Positions 1 to 10,102 of a DNA stretch of 64,000 bases are shown here, piece by piece. The stretch is from positions 9,444,013-9,508,012 of the forward strand of contig OZ038400.1 of the NCBI GenBank assembly GCA_964036045.1, in the 5' to 3' direction. Position 1 is the first letter of the stretch. Each line of letters starts with the position of its first letter. Both the position numbers and the translations under genes were made by a program. The notes beneath the pieces are model-generated. The model had not been told where the DNA came from. It did not search any database and saw nothing but the letters and a program-made list of their open reading frames with translations. The stretch comes from Eutreptiella sp. 'Long Island Sound 2002' (taxonomy: Eukaryota; Euglenozoa; Euglenophyceae; Eutreptiales; Eutreptiaceae).

Positions 1-189
1 GAGCAATAGTCCATGGGTTAGGCACACATGGCTCCCACCACAGGCCAGCCGCTGACGACCAGCCTCTGTGAGGTGAGAAGGGCAAGGCCCATCAGAATTT
101 TCTGCCCTTGCTTGATTCTGTTGCTTGTGCCTTTGTAATCTGAGAAAAAATAGAAAAGGAAAAGAAACTGAGACCAGTAAACAAGTCCA
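1..189. repeat. Direct repeat, distal copy of kinase 3'-flank
   Basis: This stretch is nearly identical to 1384-1571, which begins 30 bases beyond the stop codon of the minus-strand hybrid kinase. Shared landmarks are GAGCAATAGTCCATGGGTTAG at the left edge and GGAAAAGAA...AACAAGTCCA at the right edge, with a handful of substitutions and one 2-3 base indel. The simplest reading is a duplication of the kinase gene's 3' flank, together with part of its receiver domain (see 1126-1297). Confidence 0.85.
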
Positions 190-221
190 TATCCGGCACT
201 AGGTCCCCCCCTCAGACCTAG

Positions 222-250
222 ACACACACACACACACACAGACACACACA
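222..250. repeat. (CA)n microsatellite
   Basis: A run of CA dinucleotides with one GA interruption. It is simple-sequence DNA, and no gene is visible around it between 190 and 800. Confidence 0.9.
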
Positions 251-804
251 TGCGCATCCTTGAGCCTACCGTCTGCCGAGGCAGGTGTCGGCAGGTGTCA
301 GGCATTGCAAAATGGAGATACCCATCAGCACACAGCCAAACACACCTTCCTGTTGGTTGCTGTGTAGTTAGAATAATGTCGAATCGCAAACATATCTGAA
401 CCTTCGATTCAATCCAATTTGAAAACAAATTTTTCATCCCTCTGTCTGTTCATGGTCCCTGAGCAGTGCATGTCAGTGTCAGGCAGTGTTACAGTGGTAA
501 ATGCCCTGGTTCACAATGTAGAAGACAGTGGGTGAATTCCCTCCGAAAAATTTGTTTTTCTCCTTTTTGTCACCTGTCCTGATGAGAAAATTGGTTTTCA
601 ATGCAGAAACAAAGCCTTCCGGAAGAAGATGAATGCACAGAAGCTTCCCATTACAACATCACCGGCCTTGGAGTGGTCAATTGGATGGGAAAACTATACT
701 GTGCGCACCAACAAAGCCTGCCACAAGAAGACAAACACATGCACACGGCTAACCCATTGAAAAACTGATTGGTGACCTTCAACCCAGGGCGGACAGAAGT
801 CATC

Positions 805-915
805 TCGGCGGGTGTCGGCAGGTGAAAAAAAAAAAATTCGGCAGGTGTCGGCAGGTGTCGAAAAATTCTTCGGCTGGTGCCGGCAGGTGTCAGCATTCGT
901 TTCGGCAGGTGTTAT
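805..915. repeat. Decamer minisatellite (TCGGCAGGTG-like)
   Basis: The unit TCGGCAGGTG recurs about eight times with substitutions and is interrupted by an A-run near 824-835. Two further copies lie at 276-300. Apparent reading frames here are by-products of the repeat. No coding signal is seen between 190 and 1125. Confidence 0.75.
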
Positions 916-1125
916 GCTCAGGTATGCAGACACGCATGAGCAATGGGTGTGCTTGTTGAAGATCTGGATGCAGCCCAGACATGCAGACTGTGCTGCAAAA
1001 GACTGCCACGGACTTCACAGGAATGGCAACGCAACACCTCAAACCACAGGAAATAGTCTGAGGGGCTGGGTACTGCCCATTGGGGCTGCAAGGAAAGGCA
1101 GTGAAAGTCTACTGCATCGCAGCCA

Positions 1126-1297
1126 GGCCCCAGTACTTCCGGGAAAGTCCCCGGCAGTTTCGGGGCAGGCCCCCGTAGTTCCGAGGCAGGCCACAGTACT
1201 TCTGGGGCAGGCCCCGGTAGTTCCGGGGCTGGCCTTTGTATCCTGCCGATTGCATTTCTGGGATGAAGGCGGGGCCAAAGACAAAAAAAGTCAGTCT
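1126..1297 (-). pseudogene. Fossil receiver-domain fragment with expanded 21-22-bp tandem repeat
   Basis: On the minus strand, 1297-1236 reads as AFIPEMQSAGYKG. This matches the receiver segment ALIQEIQSAGYKG of the intact kinase, encoded around 1866-1915. At DNA level about 36 of 40 bases match between 1236-1275 and 1870-1909. Immediately beyond, 1235-1126 consists of about five imperfect 21-22-bp units (consensus like GGGGCAGGCCCCGGTAGTTCC) that replace the rest of the receiver domain. It is a decayed partial copy of the neighbouring gene, not an expressed domain. Confidence 0.75.
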
Positions 1298-1383
1298 GAT
1301 GCAGTCTGAACCTGAACCCGGCCTGGAGGAACTAAATTTAAGTAATCTACAAAGCCCATCAGAAGGAAGGAGTTCATTTGAAG

Positions 1384-1571
1384 GAGCAATAGTCCATGGG
1401 TTAGGCACACATGGCTCCCACCACAGGCCAGCTGCTGACGACCAGCCCCTGTGGGTGAGAAGGGCAAGGCCCATCAGAATTTTCTGCCCTTGCTTGATTC
1501 TGTTGCTTGTGACTTTGTAATCTGAGAAAAAATAGAAAAGGAAAAGAACCTGAGCCCAGAAAACAAGTCCA
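1384..1571. repeat. Direct repeat, gene-proximal copy (kinase 3'-flank)
   Basis: Partner of 1-189. It lies just downstream of the hybrid kinase stop codon and probably includes its 3' untranslated region. The order in transcript direction is kinase, this repeat, fossil receiver fragment, second repeat. That order points to a tandem duplication of the 3' part of the locus. Confidence 0.8.
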
Positions 1572-1600
1572 ATCGAGGACACGAATGGCGCACACACAGT

Positions 1601-3571
1601 TCATGCACGCCCATCAACGTCATAGGACACAGATCCGGGGATCAGGCATCCCTCAATGGATGCTATTCCCATTGAGGCCCGTCGGTCAGCTTCAGATGTA
1701 TCCGGAGGACTGACCGAACGGGCCACGAGGGTTGCATACGCATCTTCCAACAACAACACCATTTCTGGCCACTGAATCTCCTTGTCGATCGTGCAATGGG
1801 CCCCACTTTGCATGTATGTCGTCTGGTCTGCCGCAGTGCAATTGGCAGACCGTATCACAGCCAGGCCTTTGTATCCTGCCGATTGGATTTCTTGGATCAA
1901 GGCGGTGCCATAGACCTCCTTGTCAGCAAAGCTCAAATTCTGATCCACGATCACGACATCACACCTCTCTGCGACGGCTTGCTTAAACAGCGCCACGTCG
2001 GCGTACGTTTCCCCAAACACTTTGACCACAGCCCCCGGGATTCTGCTGGGCAAAATGGTTGCCAAACTTTTGCGTGCTATAGGGCTGTCATCGATGCACA
2101 GAATGTGGACGTTTGGGTGGAAACCCCTGGGTATATCGATGGTTGTGGAGTCGGGACGTGTTGGACTGCCTTGCGAAACCTGGGTATCCAGACAAAGCCG
2201 GAAATGGACATACTCCTCCTCCTGCCAGAGGTCCGCGGACATGTCACACGTGTTTACGGCCACGGCGATGTGATGCAGTCCAAGTCCAGTGGAAAGCGAC
2301 TCATATTGGGCTGTGGGGCTGCTGACACACACATTCTCTGTGTTGGACGCGGACCAGCGCTCCAGCTTTCGCTTGCCTGCCTTGGCTCTGTTGGTCAGAG
2401 TAAACGAGAGCGCCCCACTTCGACCATCGCTTGGAACTTCGACCTTCAATTTGACTTCTTCGTCCTCGGAGCACCCGTGTCTGAAGGCATTGGCGACTGC
2501 ATTATCCAACACGACGCTGCAAGCAAGAGGGTCCAGTGATGCCGTCACAGAGGGGCAGTCGAGGATGACCGCTGGGCGTCCAACCAAGATATCACGGCAA
2601 AACTTGCATAATGCCACGTTGCGCACTTCTGAAACGTAGGTGCCCTGGACAATGCGTTGCACCGCCTCTCGTAGCGCGCACCACCACACGCTTCTCACGA
2701 GGAGGTCGCGGGCGTCCGAAAGGATGGTCTGAGACTCCCCATCAAGAACCAGATCAATCGCCGATCGGGCGTCGACCATGTGGTTCTTCAGGATATGATA
2801 GAGCAGCCCATCCGCTTTTTGCGATGCCTTTTGATACGCAAGCTCCCGCAGCTGGCTTTCGGTCACAAGCCCCCGCTGATATTCAATGCTTTTGGCTTGC
2901 AGTGTTATGCTGACGCTGTTGGGAAACAAACACAATCCGATGATGGGCAGGGGCACAACGTAAAACAGTGAGCCATAGTTGTTGGCCGACAAAGACGGGG
3001 CAACGGTGAAAACCAGCGCAGAAACCACGGCACATACAGCATTCGGGACGAGTCCTATACTGCATACAATCGAGCATTGGGCAGTGTTGACGAGGAGCCC
3101 TAGAACAAAGAACCACGCTCCGATGAGCCCTTTTGGCGTTGGAACTAGAATATCAACCAGCGTGCCGGTTTTGCCCGCCGGCCATTCTGCCATGACAATG
3201 AAGGCCGAGGTTGAGGTAGTAATGCAGTCCACCCGGTAAGCAAGGTAGCAAGTCATCAGACATGTGCCCACTGTGAGCAGGTAGGCCGTGTATGCTCTGG
3301 CCCGCCGGACAGCACTCAAGACACACAGCAAGGTGATGACCAGGAGAAGCATGCCGTAGCTTATCCACCGAGCCACTGACGGGAGGGTCTCAAAGCCATT
3401 GGAGATGGAATCGAAAGTGATTTCAAAAATAAGCATGGTGCCTACCACTACGCACCAATAGATGGCCTGCAAGTAAGCCAGATTGTGCACATCTAGCGTC
3501 CGAAAGAGTTTTGTGAAAGAGCATCCGGCATGTGCCTTGCCCCACAGTGAAGGACAAAATTGAAGGCCCAT
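1601..3571 (-). CDS. Membrane hybrid sensor histidine kinase with C-terminal receiver domain
   Basis: About 656 residues from the first ATG (3571-3569); an in-frame stop lies a short way upstream. Roughly six hydrophobic segments fill residues 35-220, so the sensor is membrane embedded without a large external domain. A dimerisation/phosphoacceptor helix follows, with the H-x-L-K-N pattern in YHILKNHMVDA (His near residue 259). Next come an ATP-binding N-box (LDNAVANAFRHG, near 356) and a GLGL G-box (near 429). The C-terminal third is a receiver: acidic pair in ILCIDDSP, phosphoacceptor Asp in VIVDQN (near 543), Ser/Thr in VIRSANC and Lys in TIDKE. All catalytic residues are present and it is intact as a single exon. 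It should autophosphorylate on His and pass phosphate to the receiver Asp. The stimulus is unknown. Confidence 0.88.
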   Translation of the reverse strand: MGLQFCPSLWGKAHAGCSFTKLFRTLDVHNLAYLQAIYWCVVVGTMLIFEITFDSISNGFETLPSVARWISYGMLLLVITLLCVLSAVRRARAYTAYLLTVGTCLMTCYLAYRVDCITTSTSAFIVMAEWPAGKTGTLVDILVPTPKGLIGAWFFVLGLLVNTAQCSIVCSIGLVPNAVCAVVSALVFTVAPSLSANNYGSLFYVVPLPIIGLCLFPNSVSITLQAKSIEYQRGLVTESQLRELAYQKASQKADGLLYHILKNHMVDARSAIDLVLDGESQTILSDARDLLVRSVWWCALREAVQRIVQGTYVSEVRNVALCKFCRDILVGRPAVILDCPSVTASLDPLACSVVLDNAVANAFRHGCSEDEEVKLKVEVPSDGRSGALSFTLTNRAKAGKRKLERWSASNTENVCVSSPTAQYESLSTGLGLHHIAVAVNTCDMSADLWQEEEYVHFRLCLDTQVSQGSPTRPDSTTIDIPRGFHPNVHILCIDDSPIARKSLATILPSRIPGAVVKVFGETYADVALFKQAVAERCDVVIVDQNLSFADKEVYGTALIQEIQSAGYKGLAVIRSANCTAADQTTYMQSGAHCTIDKEIQWPEMVLLLEDAYATLVARSVSPPDTSEADRRASMGIASIEGCLIPGSVSYDVDGRA

Positions 3572-4524
3572 GGCACGACAAAACAGCTCTGAAGCAACCA
3601 CAAGAGCAGGTGTGGGAACTCACGCCCTCGCCTGGAACAGTGAGTGCAGAAAAATAAACGGCAGAAGACAAATCGGTTGGGGATACACAGGGCGGTTGCC
3701 TTGGCTTGGGGAGGGGGGGGGCTCAGGGCGGGAGAGTGCGACTGGGGCCGACACAAGCACAAGGGTGGGGGAGGGGTGCTGTGCGACCCCCCTGCGTGAC
3801 ATTCCGTCGGGTCGTTGTTTCTTTACGGGGCCCTGGACAGTCACCCGTCCTTCCCTTCGCATGTTGCGTCGGGTCGCTGCGTTCTGTCGGCCGCTGCGGC
3901 CGGTGCTCCCGCTGGTGTCGTTTCCGCGTTCGCGGAGCCCAGTACCTGGTGTGCCGGGGCTGTGCTGGATGTGGCGGGATGTGCCATTTGCGCGTCAGCG
4001 GCGCCCAGTAGTTGGCGCATTGGGGGTTGTGCTGGTTGTTGCCCCCCCCCCCCCCCCCCTTGAACTACAACTACAAGTGCCCCTGGGGCTGGGGGTTGGA
4101 GGGGTGCCATCAACGCTGGGTCAGTCTGCCGGTGGGTACTGCCGTGTGTACGTGCGTGTGCGCCTTTCGAGGAGGGGGACCTCCACTTTGGGGGGGGGGG
4201 GGGTGACCCACCCGTTGGGGTCAGGGCTGTCCTTAACGCAAAAAAAAAAAATCCCGTCCAGAACGGGGTAATTTCAAAAGAGCCCGCGGACAGTACATGT
4301 CTTCACCCCGGTGTGCCCAATTGTTCAACCATGAGTCCCTAGCCCCAAATTGGTCTCAGCACACAACCATATGATCCTAGCCCCACATGTGTTGCATGAC
4401 CCTACCTCACACCCTGCACAATTCAACATGAACAAGAGCAATACTTTTTCTGATCAAATACAGTCATGTAGCGTTCGACCACCCGAATGTTCCATCGCCG
4501 GTGGCACAGCTGGAAACGAACTCC
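3572..4524. other. Intergenic, homopolymer-rich
   Basis: No gene is recognised. The stretch holds long G/C homopolymers (C-run near 4040-4060, G-run near 4190-4204) and an A-run near 4240. It lies upstream of the minus-strand kinase and downstream of the minus-strand SAP gene, so it should contain the kinase promoter, but no motif is clear. Confidence 0.5.
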
Positions 4525-4968
4525 CTACTGCTGGTACAACCTCTGGAAGTGCACCCTGACACGCTCCATAAGCTCACCCTTCCCCCCGCCCACACTCAAA
4601 CCATGCTTCCTACAAATGGCCTTAAACTCAACCTTAGTCCACTCATGCAACCTCCCCCTCTCCATTGCGTTCAACACCGCCTCATCCACATCATACCGAA
4701 ACACCAACTGCGCGGCAAGGTTAGAAGAGGTGGAGGGGACAGCTGAGGGGTTACGAAGGTCAGAAGAGGAGCTACTGGCAATTGCACCTGCCTGCTCCAT
4801 ATCCTCGTCCTCACTGTCTTCGTCCTCACCCTCCAACTCAACCCCATACACATCGCCAATGTCGGCGTCACGTGTCGCCCTCTTGGGGACAACCCACAAA
4901 TCTCGAATGTCCAACGGAACCTCTGCCTCACCATCCTTAGTAGGAGGAGGCCTCGCATACGTGTTCAT
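4525..4968 (-). CDS. SAP-domain protein, resembling the C-terminus of Ku70
   Basis: The open frame ends at TAG 4525-4527; the nearest ATG is at 4968-4966. The N-terminal half is polar with an acidic stretch (EGEDEDSEDEDME) and a serine run. The C-terminal 45 residues form a SAP helix-extension-helix: ERGRLHEWTKVEFKAICRKH, then a glycine-rich turn, then KGELMERVRVHF. The spacing and the conserved G-x-L, T, F-K-x-x-C, H-G-L and E-L-M-E-x-V-x-x-H-F positions match the SAP domain that ends Ku70, the DNA-end-binding subunit of non-homologous end joining. No Ku core is visible upstream, so this may be a last exon with earlier exons at 5-6 kb or missing. A generic SAP DNA-binding protein is the alternative. 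Confidence 0.55.
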   Translation of the reverse strand: MNTYARPPPTKDGEAEVPLDIRDLWVVPKRATRDADIGDVYGVELEGEDEDSEDEDMEQAGAIASSSSSDLRNPSAVPSTSSNLAAQLVFRYDVDEAVLNAMERGRLHEWTKVEFKAICRKHGLSVGGGKGELMERVRVHFQRLYQQ

Positions 4969-6137
4969 CAACCGTCACCAACACATTCGCTCTGTGAACC
5001 ACGAATCCATCTGTTCCCCGTTAGCGCTAAGGACATGCATGCCCCGCCCATTGCACACAGATCCCATGTTTCTACATGTGCATGCACAGGACTGGCAATC
5101 ATAAGTCCAAATCCTGGGGTCACAGGTTATCAAGATGCCAAGCCCCATCCTGCAGAAGGACCTGGGAACCTCCCCACTTGAAATCTTATTACACACAATC
5201 ACTTCACCGCAAGCAGCAGGCACTCAAACGTCCTCAAACTGGTACTACAACTCAATGTAAGAGAATGAGAACGGGAGGACCCATAGGCTTGCAATCTGGT
5301 GACTCGTGTGGGGTATCTAGAACACACACTTGCTCCACATGGGAACGAATAAACGCATGAATGTCTTCAGAAATATATTCAAAATGCGCTCATTGAAACT
5401 GGTATAAACAGCGTGTACATACATAGGTCCCACTCCAGGTTGTGCTTTCGAGGGGTGTAAAATTGGTTTTTGGTGCGACTGTAAGCACCCAAAAAATGTT
5501 GAAAATCAATTCCCCAAATGGTCTAAATGAGGCTTCCACTCTGCTTCGTCGGGCAGATCTGAAACCCAAACCACCCTCCAAGACACTGCATGTTGTGTGT
5601 GGCACTACCACATGGGCTTTTGTAGAGTTGTTCGCATGTTGATCCACATCAAGCAACCACATTTGGTGAGTCACCTGTTTCGCATGCAAGCATCAATACA
5701 CACAACTTGCTATTGAGGTATTTCCTCTCATTTGTCCCAAAGTGTGGCAACATATGGAACCTATGCAACCTGACGACTATTTTCCTTTGCATCTCTGCTC
5801 AAGCTGATCTTGCGTCTTGGTTCACATCGCTTGGTGGCTAGCTTTTGGGTCCTACTTCATGGATTCATATGTATGTTCTGCTCATGTTTGCCGAATTGAC
5901 TTTCGGTGGGCTTACTACCCTGGTCGCCCTAATGGACCGGGACGGACACCGAAGCAGGCAAACAACTCGACAGTGTGCAGGCTCAAATGCAAAAATTGCA
6001 CTGTACCAAGACACACATGCATGCACACCACACACACACGCACACACACACACCACAAACATAGCTAAACCACAGATCAGAACGTGATCTAAGAATACAG
6101 TTCTGTCAAAAGTAATAAATTTTGCATGGGCACACAC
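4969..6137. other. Intergenic, with (CA)n tract
   Basis: No gene is recognised on either strand. A CA/CG-rich microsatellite lies at about 6016-6058. Upstream exons of the SAP gene could be here, but I found no convincing conserved segment. Confidence 0.4.
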
Positions 6138-6151
6138 CCAATGGAGGAAGG
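6138..6151. repeat. 14-bp target-site duplication of LINE, left copy
   Basis: CCAATGGAGGAAGG occurs here and again at 45576-45589, directly bordering the two ends of the minus-strand LINE. It fixes both ends of the element despite 32.7 kb of later insertions. Confidence 0.88.
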
Positions 6152-6386
6152 CCATGAGGCAACGGATACTGGGCTCGCATACGCCCCCGTGTCACAGGCG
6201 CATGGTCATAACCACATAGCTCAGTGTTGTTCCTCGCTGCACTGCAGCGCAGACCAGTTCTGTACCACTCAAGGTGGCTGCTGACTGTGCTTTGGCCTTG
6301 GCCATCTGTACATCGAGGTCAGCTCGCATCCACCACCCTCCCACAGTGCCGGTTAGTCTCTAACCCTTGCCCTGCAGGTCTTGCTC

Positions 6387-9377
6387 TTATCGACCCTGTC
6401 CTGGGTTCCTGCGTTTCCTGAGCCTTCGCTTCTTGCGCTGTCGCCTGGTGTCACTCACATCAGTGCTGAAGGACAGTGTGTCTGCTGCTGACAGTGCACT
6501 CGACAGCACTCCCTGGTGTGTGTGTCCTGGTCTCATTTCCTCACTTTCTGTATTGCTTGAGGAGTACGGTCCCATCCCACGTGGCGCTGGCTCCCCGGAT
6601 GCTTCCCCTGTCAGTTCATCACTGTCCATGGGTACCATACCCAGGGATGACCAGAGTGCCCTTGTGCCCTCTGACTCTGATCCCGACCCTCCCCTCAAAC
6701 CTACCGTGGACTCTGACCCAGATGATGATTTTGGTGCAACATGCTGTGACCACAGTGGGCTTCAACACATGCCTTCCATGGCCAATCCATTCGCCATCTC
6801 ATTTCCCTGCACGTTGACATGTGCTGGGACATGTTCCCACCTGACTTCTCTTCCCGGCGTCGCGATTTCCTGGAGCAGTATTTCCCAGACTGGGACGTGG
6901 ACTTGCAGCTTTCCAGATGTGGTTGTCCATCCCTTTGACTTCCAGTGTTGGGCCCTGCCAGTCGCTCCCAGCTGCAGGTATTGTGAGTCGGTGAGGATTG
7001 CCAGTTTTGGCACCCAGAAACCCTGTAAGGCTTCCACGGCTGCCCAAAGCTCTGCTCCGTTGTTTGTTTGCCTGTAATGTGTTGGTACGTAGCCACAGAA
7101 GCGCACCTCTGGTCCTTGGTCGTTTTCCGCCGCGAACACGCCAAATCCCCCGGCCCTGCCCATGTCCTTGTGGCCCAGTCGCTTCGACGATCCATCAGTG
7201 TACACTATCCTGTAGCCCTTCTCCACCAGTTCTGCAATCAGTTCTTGCACTCCTTGTAGCACTCCTCGGCCTGCCTGCCTCGGGCGCTTCGGGCGTGACT
7301 CCGTTGCCCTTTGCCAACTTTGATTGTCGGCTAATTTTTCTTGGGTGAAGCATTCCGTGTGTGTTTGCCACCACGCATTCAGTCCCCCATGTACTTGCAC
7401 TTCCCCTTGTCGTGGCTGCACTCCGGTGTCTCGAAGTTGTTCCAGTGATTTTTGAAATACTTTCCATTGTTCCCTGTGCTCCCCTATGTAAAATCCCACC
7501 CACTCACATAGCTCCCTTAGCCATGTTGTAAGGTATGAGGCGAACACCGGCGACGCTCCTGCCTTGACTTCGCATCGATATCGCCAGTGGGCACTTCTTG
7601 CTGACCACATCGCCCAGCCTTGGTTCGTTTTCAGCAACCATTCTTGGTCGTCAGACTCCATCATATCTCGAACTGTGGATGTCCCGTTATCAGTTGTCAC
7701 CTGGCCATAGTAGTGCTGTATAACCGCCGCTGCTGCTTTGAACATGGGGCATCCGACCATCGCGTGTTGGATCGTCTCCTTTTGTGAGCAAACCGGGCAC
7801 TTGTCAGTGCCTGACGTCTTGTAGACTCTTGCATGTACGGTCAGTTTGTGCCACAGCGCCTTTCGCGCAGAGTCTTGAGCCCTCGGTGGTAGCTGTGCCT
7901 GTGCCAGCTGTTCCCATACCTCTGGTGTTTGCGGGTCGCGGACCCCTGGCTGAGAGGCGTAGAACTGGAGCAGCCATGCCCTGGTCCCGTTTTGGGTATG
8001 GACTGCGGGGGTATCAAACCCCCCTTGTGACATGACTCTGTTGAGGAGCCGTCCGCCATGATTGTAGACCCCTTTCCATGTCCGAGGCAGTGCATTGAAC
8101 AATCTTGCGTCCTCCAAGCTTTGGAATTGACCCCACGTCAGCACCCCCTGCCGGATCAATTTCGTGTTGTAGTAGGAGCAGCGGAACTCATTTCGGAAAT
8201 ACACAGAGTGCCACAACGGCAGGCGGTCCCGGTTTGCCGGGGGGGCCACCTGCGGGGCCACTCGCTGAATGTTGGAGTGTGCCTTCGCCGACCATCCCAG
8301 AAATGTGAGATCTGCCGTTCGGACAATGCCCAGTTGAATATATGGAAGGTTGTCCTTGGATGGTGTGAACCCTATGGCTATTGCCCATGCATAGAAGGTC
8401 TCCACTGCCTTGTCAGGGAATTGGTGAGGGTCTCCCAACAGGCTGGCGAACGGAGCCGCCGCCTGGTGCATTAGAAACAGTTCTGGTTCTGGTAGTGCCA
8501 TTCCCCCTTGCGTTCTTGGTCGTGAGAGGATTGGTAAGGTGATTCCCCAGCTGTTGGTACCCATAGTCACGTGATACACCAACTTCAGTTGTCTGATCAC
8601 CGAGACTGGGGCGTAATATACCTTGGATACCCATGCCACGACCGGCAGAATCCATGATGTCAGCATGAATGCTCGTTCGTTCATGGACAGTTGCAACGTG
8701 TATACCACCCTTGCGCGACGGAAGGCCTCTTGCAGTGCTGGTGCGAAGGCCTGCTCCATCGTCAGCCCCCATCCTTGGTCGTCTTGTTGGTGCCGAATAT
8801 TCCCCAAGCGTACACCCAGATACTTGACGAAGTTTTTGACATCCACTCCAATGTCCCGAAAGCACCTCGCCCACTCCATTCCCCCACAGTTGCGAACTAT
8901 CGCTGCCGTTTTGTTCAGGTTGACCTTCAACCCCGAAAACTGTCTGAAACGTGAAACCACTTCCCATACCCTTTTCAACAGCTGTGGGTTGGCTCTTCCA
9001 TCAAAGAAAATGATGAGTTCATCTGCATACATCATGACGGTCAGTACTGGACCCAGGTCTTGTAGTGGGAAAATCACGAAGGATGCCACCAGGGAGAACA
9101 GCGCCGGGGAGAGTGGATCCCCCTGGCGTGTGCCTGCCCTCGGGTGGTGGTATACGCCTGGGACGTATCCCTTTCCAACGGAGTATAGATACGGAGCTCG
9201 CAAAAGGTGTAGAATCAGACGGATATACAAGAATGGTATGCATATTAGACCCAGAGCTGCCGACACCATCTCGTGAGACATCGTGGGGAAAGCATTTCTG
9301 AAGTCCACTGATAACGCCGCTCCTTCAGTTAGGCCATCCCAGAGTGCCCGTGACCCATAGACATGCTGAAGTATGCT
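6387..9377 (-). pseudogene. LINE ORF2, RT palm to RNase H and basic tail (broken)
   Basis: Reverse transcriptase motif A (DFRNAFP) lies near 9305, motif B (RQGDPLSPALF) follows, and motif C reads YADE at 9029-9018 where YADD is expected. Next come a CCHC zinc motif (CPVCSQKETIQHAMVGC) and a C-terminal RNase H with TDGS, NGAELWA and TDSQY. In its last catalytic block GNEMANGLA, the usual Asp of NE-x-AD is Asn. A UGA stops the frame at 6764-6762, but the same frame stays open to 6387, encoding a Ser-rich, then strongly basic tail (RRQRKKRRLRKRR). The frame also runs open up to 9377, where Elm1 cuts it. Together with frameshifts in the distal piece, this copy should be inactive. Confidence 0.85.
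9372..9377. repeat. Target-site duplication of Elm1, left copy (TATGCT)
   Basis: TATGCT precedes the Elm1 5' LTR here and recurs at 31257-31262 directly after the Elm1 3' LTR end. Removing everything between restores a continuous LINE RT frame. Confidence 0.8.
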
Positions 9378-10102
9378 AGTAAGAAAAAGTCACTGCCATG
9401 TCTTTCTTGGAGGGCTTGATCCAGGCTAAGCCCCCCTTAAAATCCTTTGTTGATGCTGAGACAAACTTAAGTGTTTTTATCTCTCTTTTGTGGCCTAAAG
9501 TACACTTTCTCAAGGTAACTAGGGTTGTGACCCTAGCCCCCCCCATGAAGTTCACCCCTACCACTCAACTGAGCGGAGGTACCTTCCTTCATGGAGGTCA
9601 TACCAAAATAAATCAGGCATTCCATGCTTGTGGGCCTTGGAGGTTAAGCCTAAGTGGTCTCCCACCCCAAGACCCCTATACTCAATTGATTCTACCACTT
9701 ATTGTGGTCCTACTTTGTAACTGTTTCTGAATTCAGTTGCTTGGCCAAGTCATTTTCTGTGTGGTCCTGACATCTATGCCCCTCAGTCCTAACCAGCACC
9801 ATTTCACCCAAAAGAGTGCACATGAAGTGCCTATTACAACCTCAGAGGCTAGAGTCTGACCAATTTTCATATAAAACCTTTTGCATTATTCATTTGTGAT
9901 TGAATCTATGTACATATACCTGCTTTGTCTATCTGCAGCCCTTCTGTGTTACACTGGATTCCAAAACCAATCATTGATTTCATTGATTCGATCCATATTC
10001 AGTCCTTGCTCTACTTGCTGCTTTGGTTTGGGGTTTTCCACTACAAAACCAACTTGCAGGAATACATCAAAAGACCTAGGGCATAATTCAAGGACATCTT
10101 TC
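9378..10102 (+). repeat. Elm1 5' LTR (725 bp)
   Basis: It starts AGTAAGAAAAAG and ends ACATCTTTC, so it lacks the usual TG...CA termini. The first 665 bp match 19765-20429 and the last 60 match 31197-31256. A CCAAT-like motif and TATAAAA (9870-9876) suggest transcription begins about 30 bp later. The 110-codon open frame at 9398-9730 is not likely to be a gene. Confidence 0.88.
9870..9876 (+). promoter_or_regulatory. TATA box of Elm1 LTR
   Basis: TATAAAA with GACCAAT about 15 bp upstream. The same sequence occurs in the 3' LTR at 20257-20263. Its place in the LTR fits a U3 promoter driving the gag-pol transcript. Confidence 0.5.

Larger units (their letters stand above)
6152..9377 (-). mobile_element. 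LINE, 3' half (RT C-terminal part, RNase H, 3' tail)
   Basis: This is the 3' portion of an APE-type LINE whose other pieces lie at 31257-31313 and 42079-45575. It ends, in element orientation, with ...GTTGCCTCATGG directly against the TSD, with no poly-A tail. The terminal ~215 bp (6152-6380) also form the 3' tail of the short elements at 46663 and 47889. The element is broken at 9377/9378 by Elm1 inside the RT coding region. The LINE alone totals roughly 6.8 kb. Confidence 0.9.

Noticed and set aside
3570-4271. 233-codon plus-strand frame in the G/C-rich region
   Set aside because: The frame is low complexity (Arg/Gly/Pro/Val) and spans homopolymer runs. It has no recognisable domain.
5390-5689. 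99-codon minus-strand frame as a gene
   Set aside because: No family features and no conserved motif. It is within the range expected by chance for this composition.
9398-9730. 110-codon frame in Elm1 LTR, repeated at 19785-20117
   Set aside because: It is identical because the LTRs are identical. It has no recognisable domain and lies upstream of the LTR TATA box.
9378-10042. A 665-bp Elm1 LTR ending at CCACT
   Set aside because: The match between 9378-10042 and 19765-20429 stops there only because Elm2F is inserted. The same LTR resumes for 60 bp at 31197-31256, giving 725 bp.
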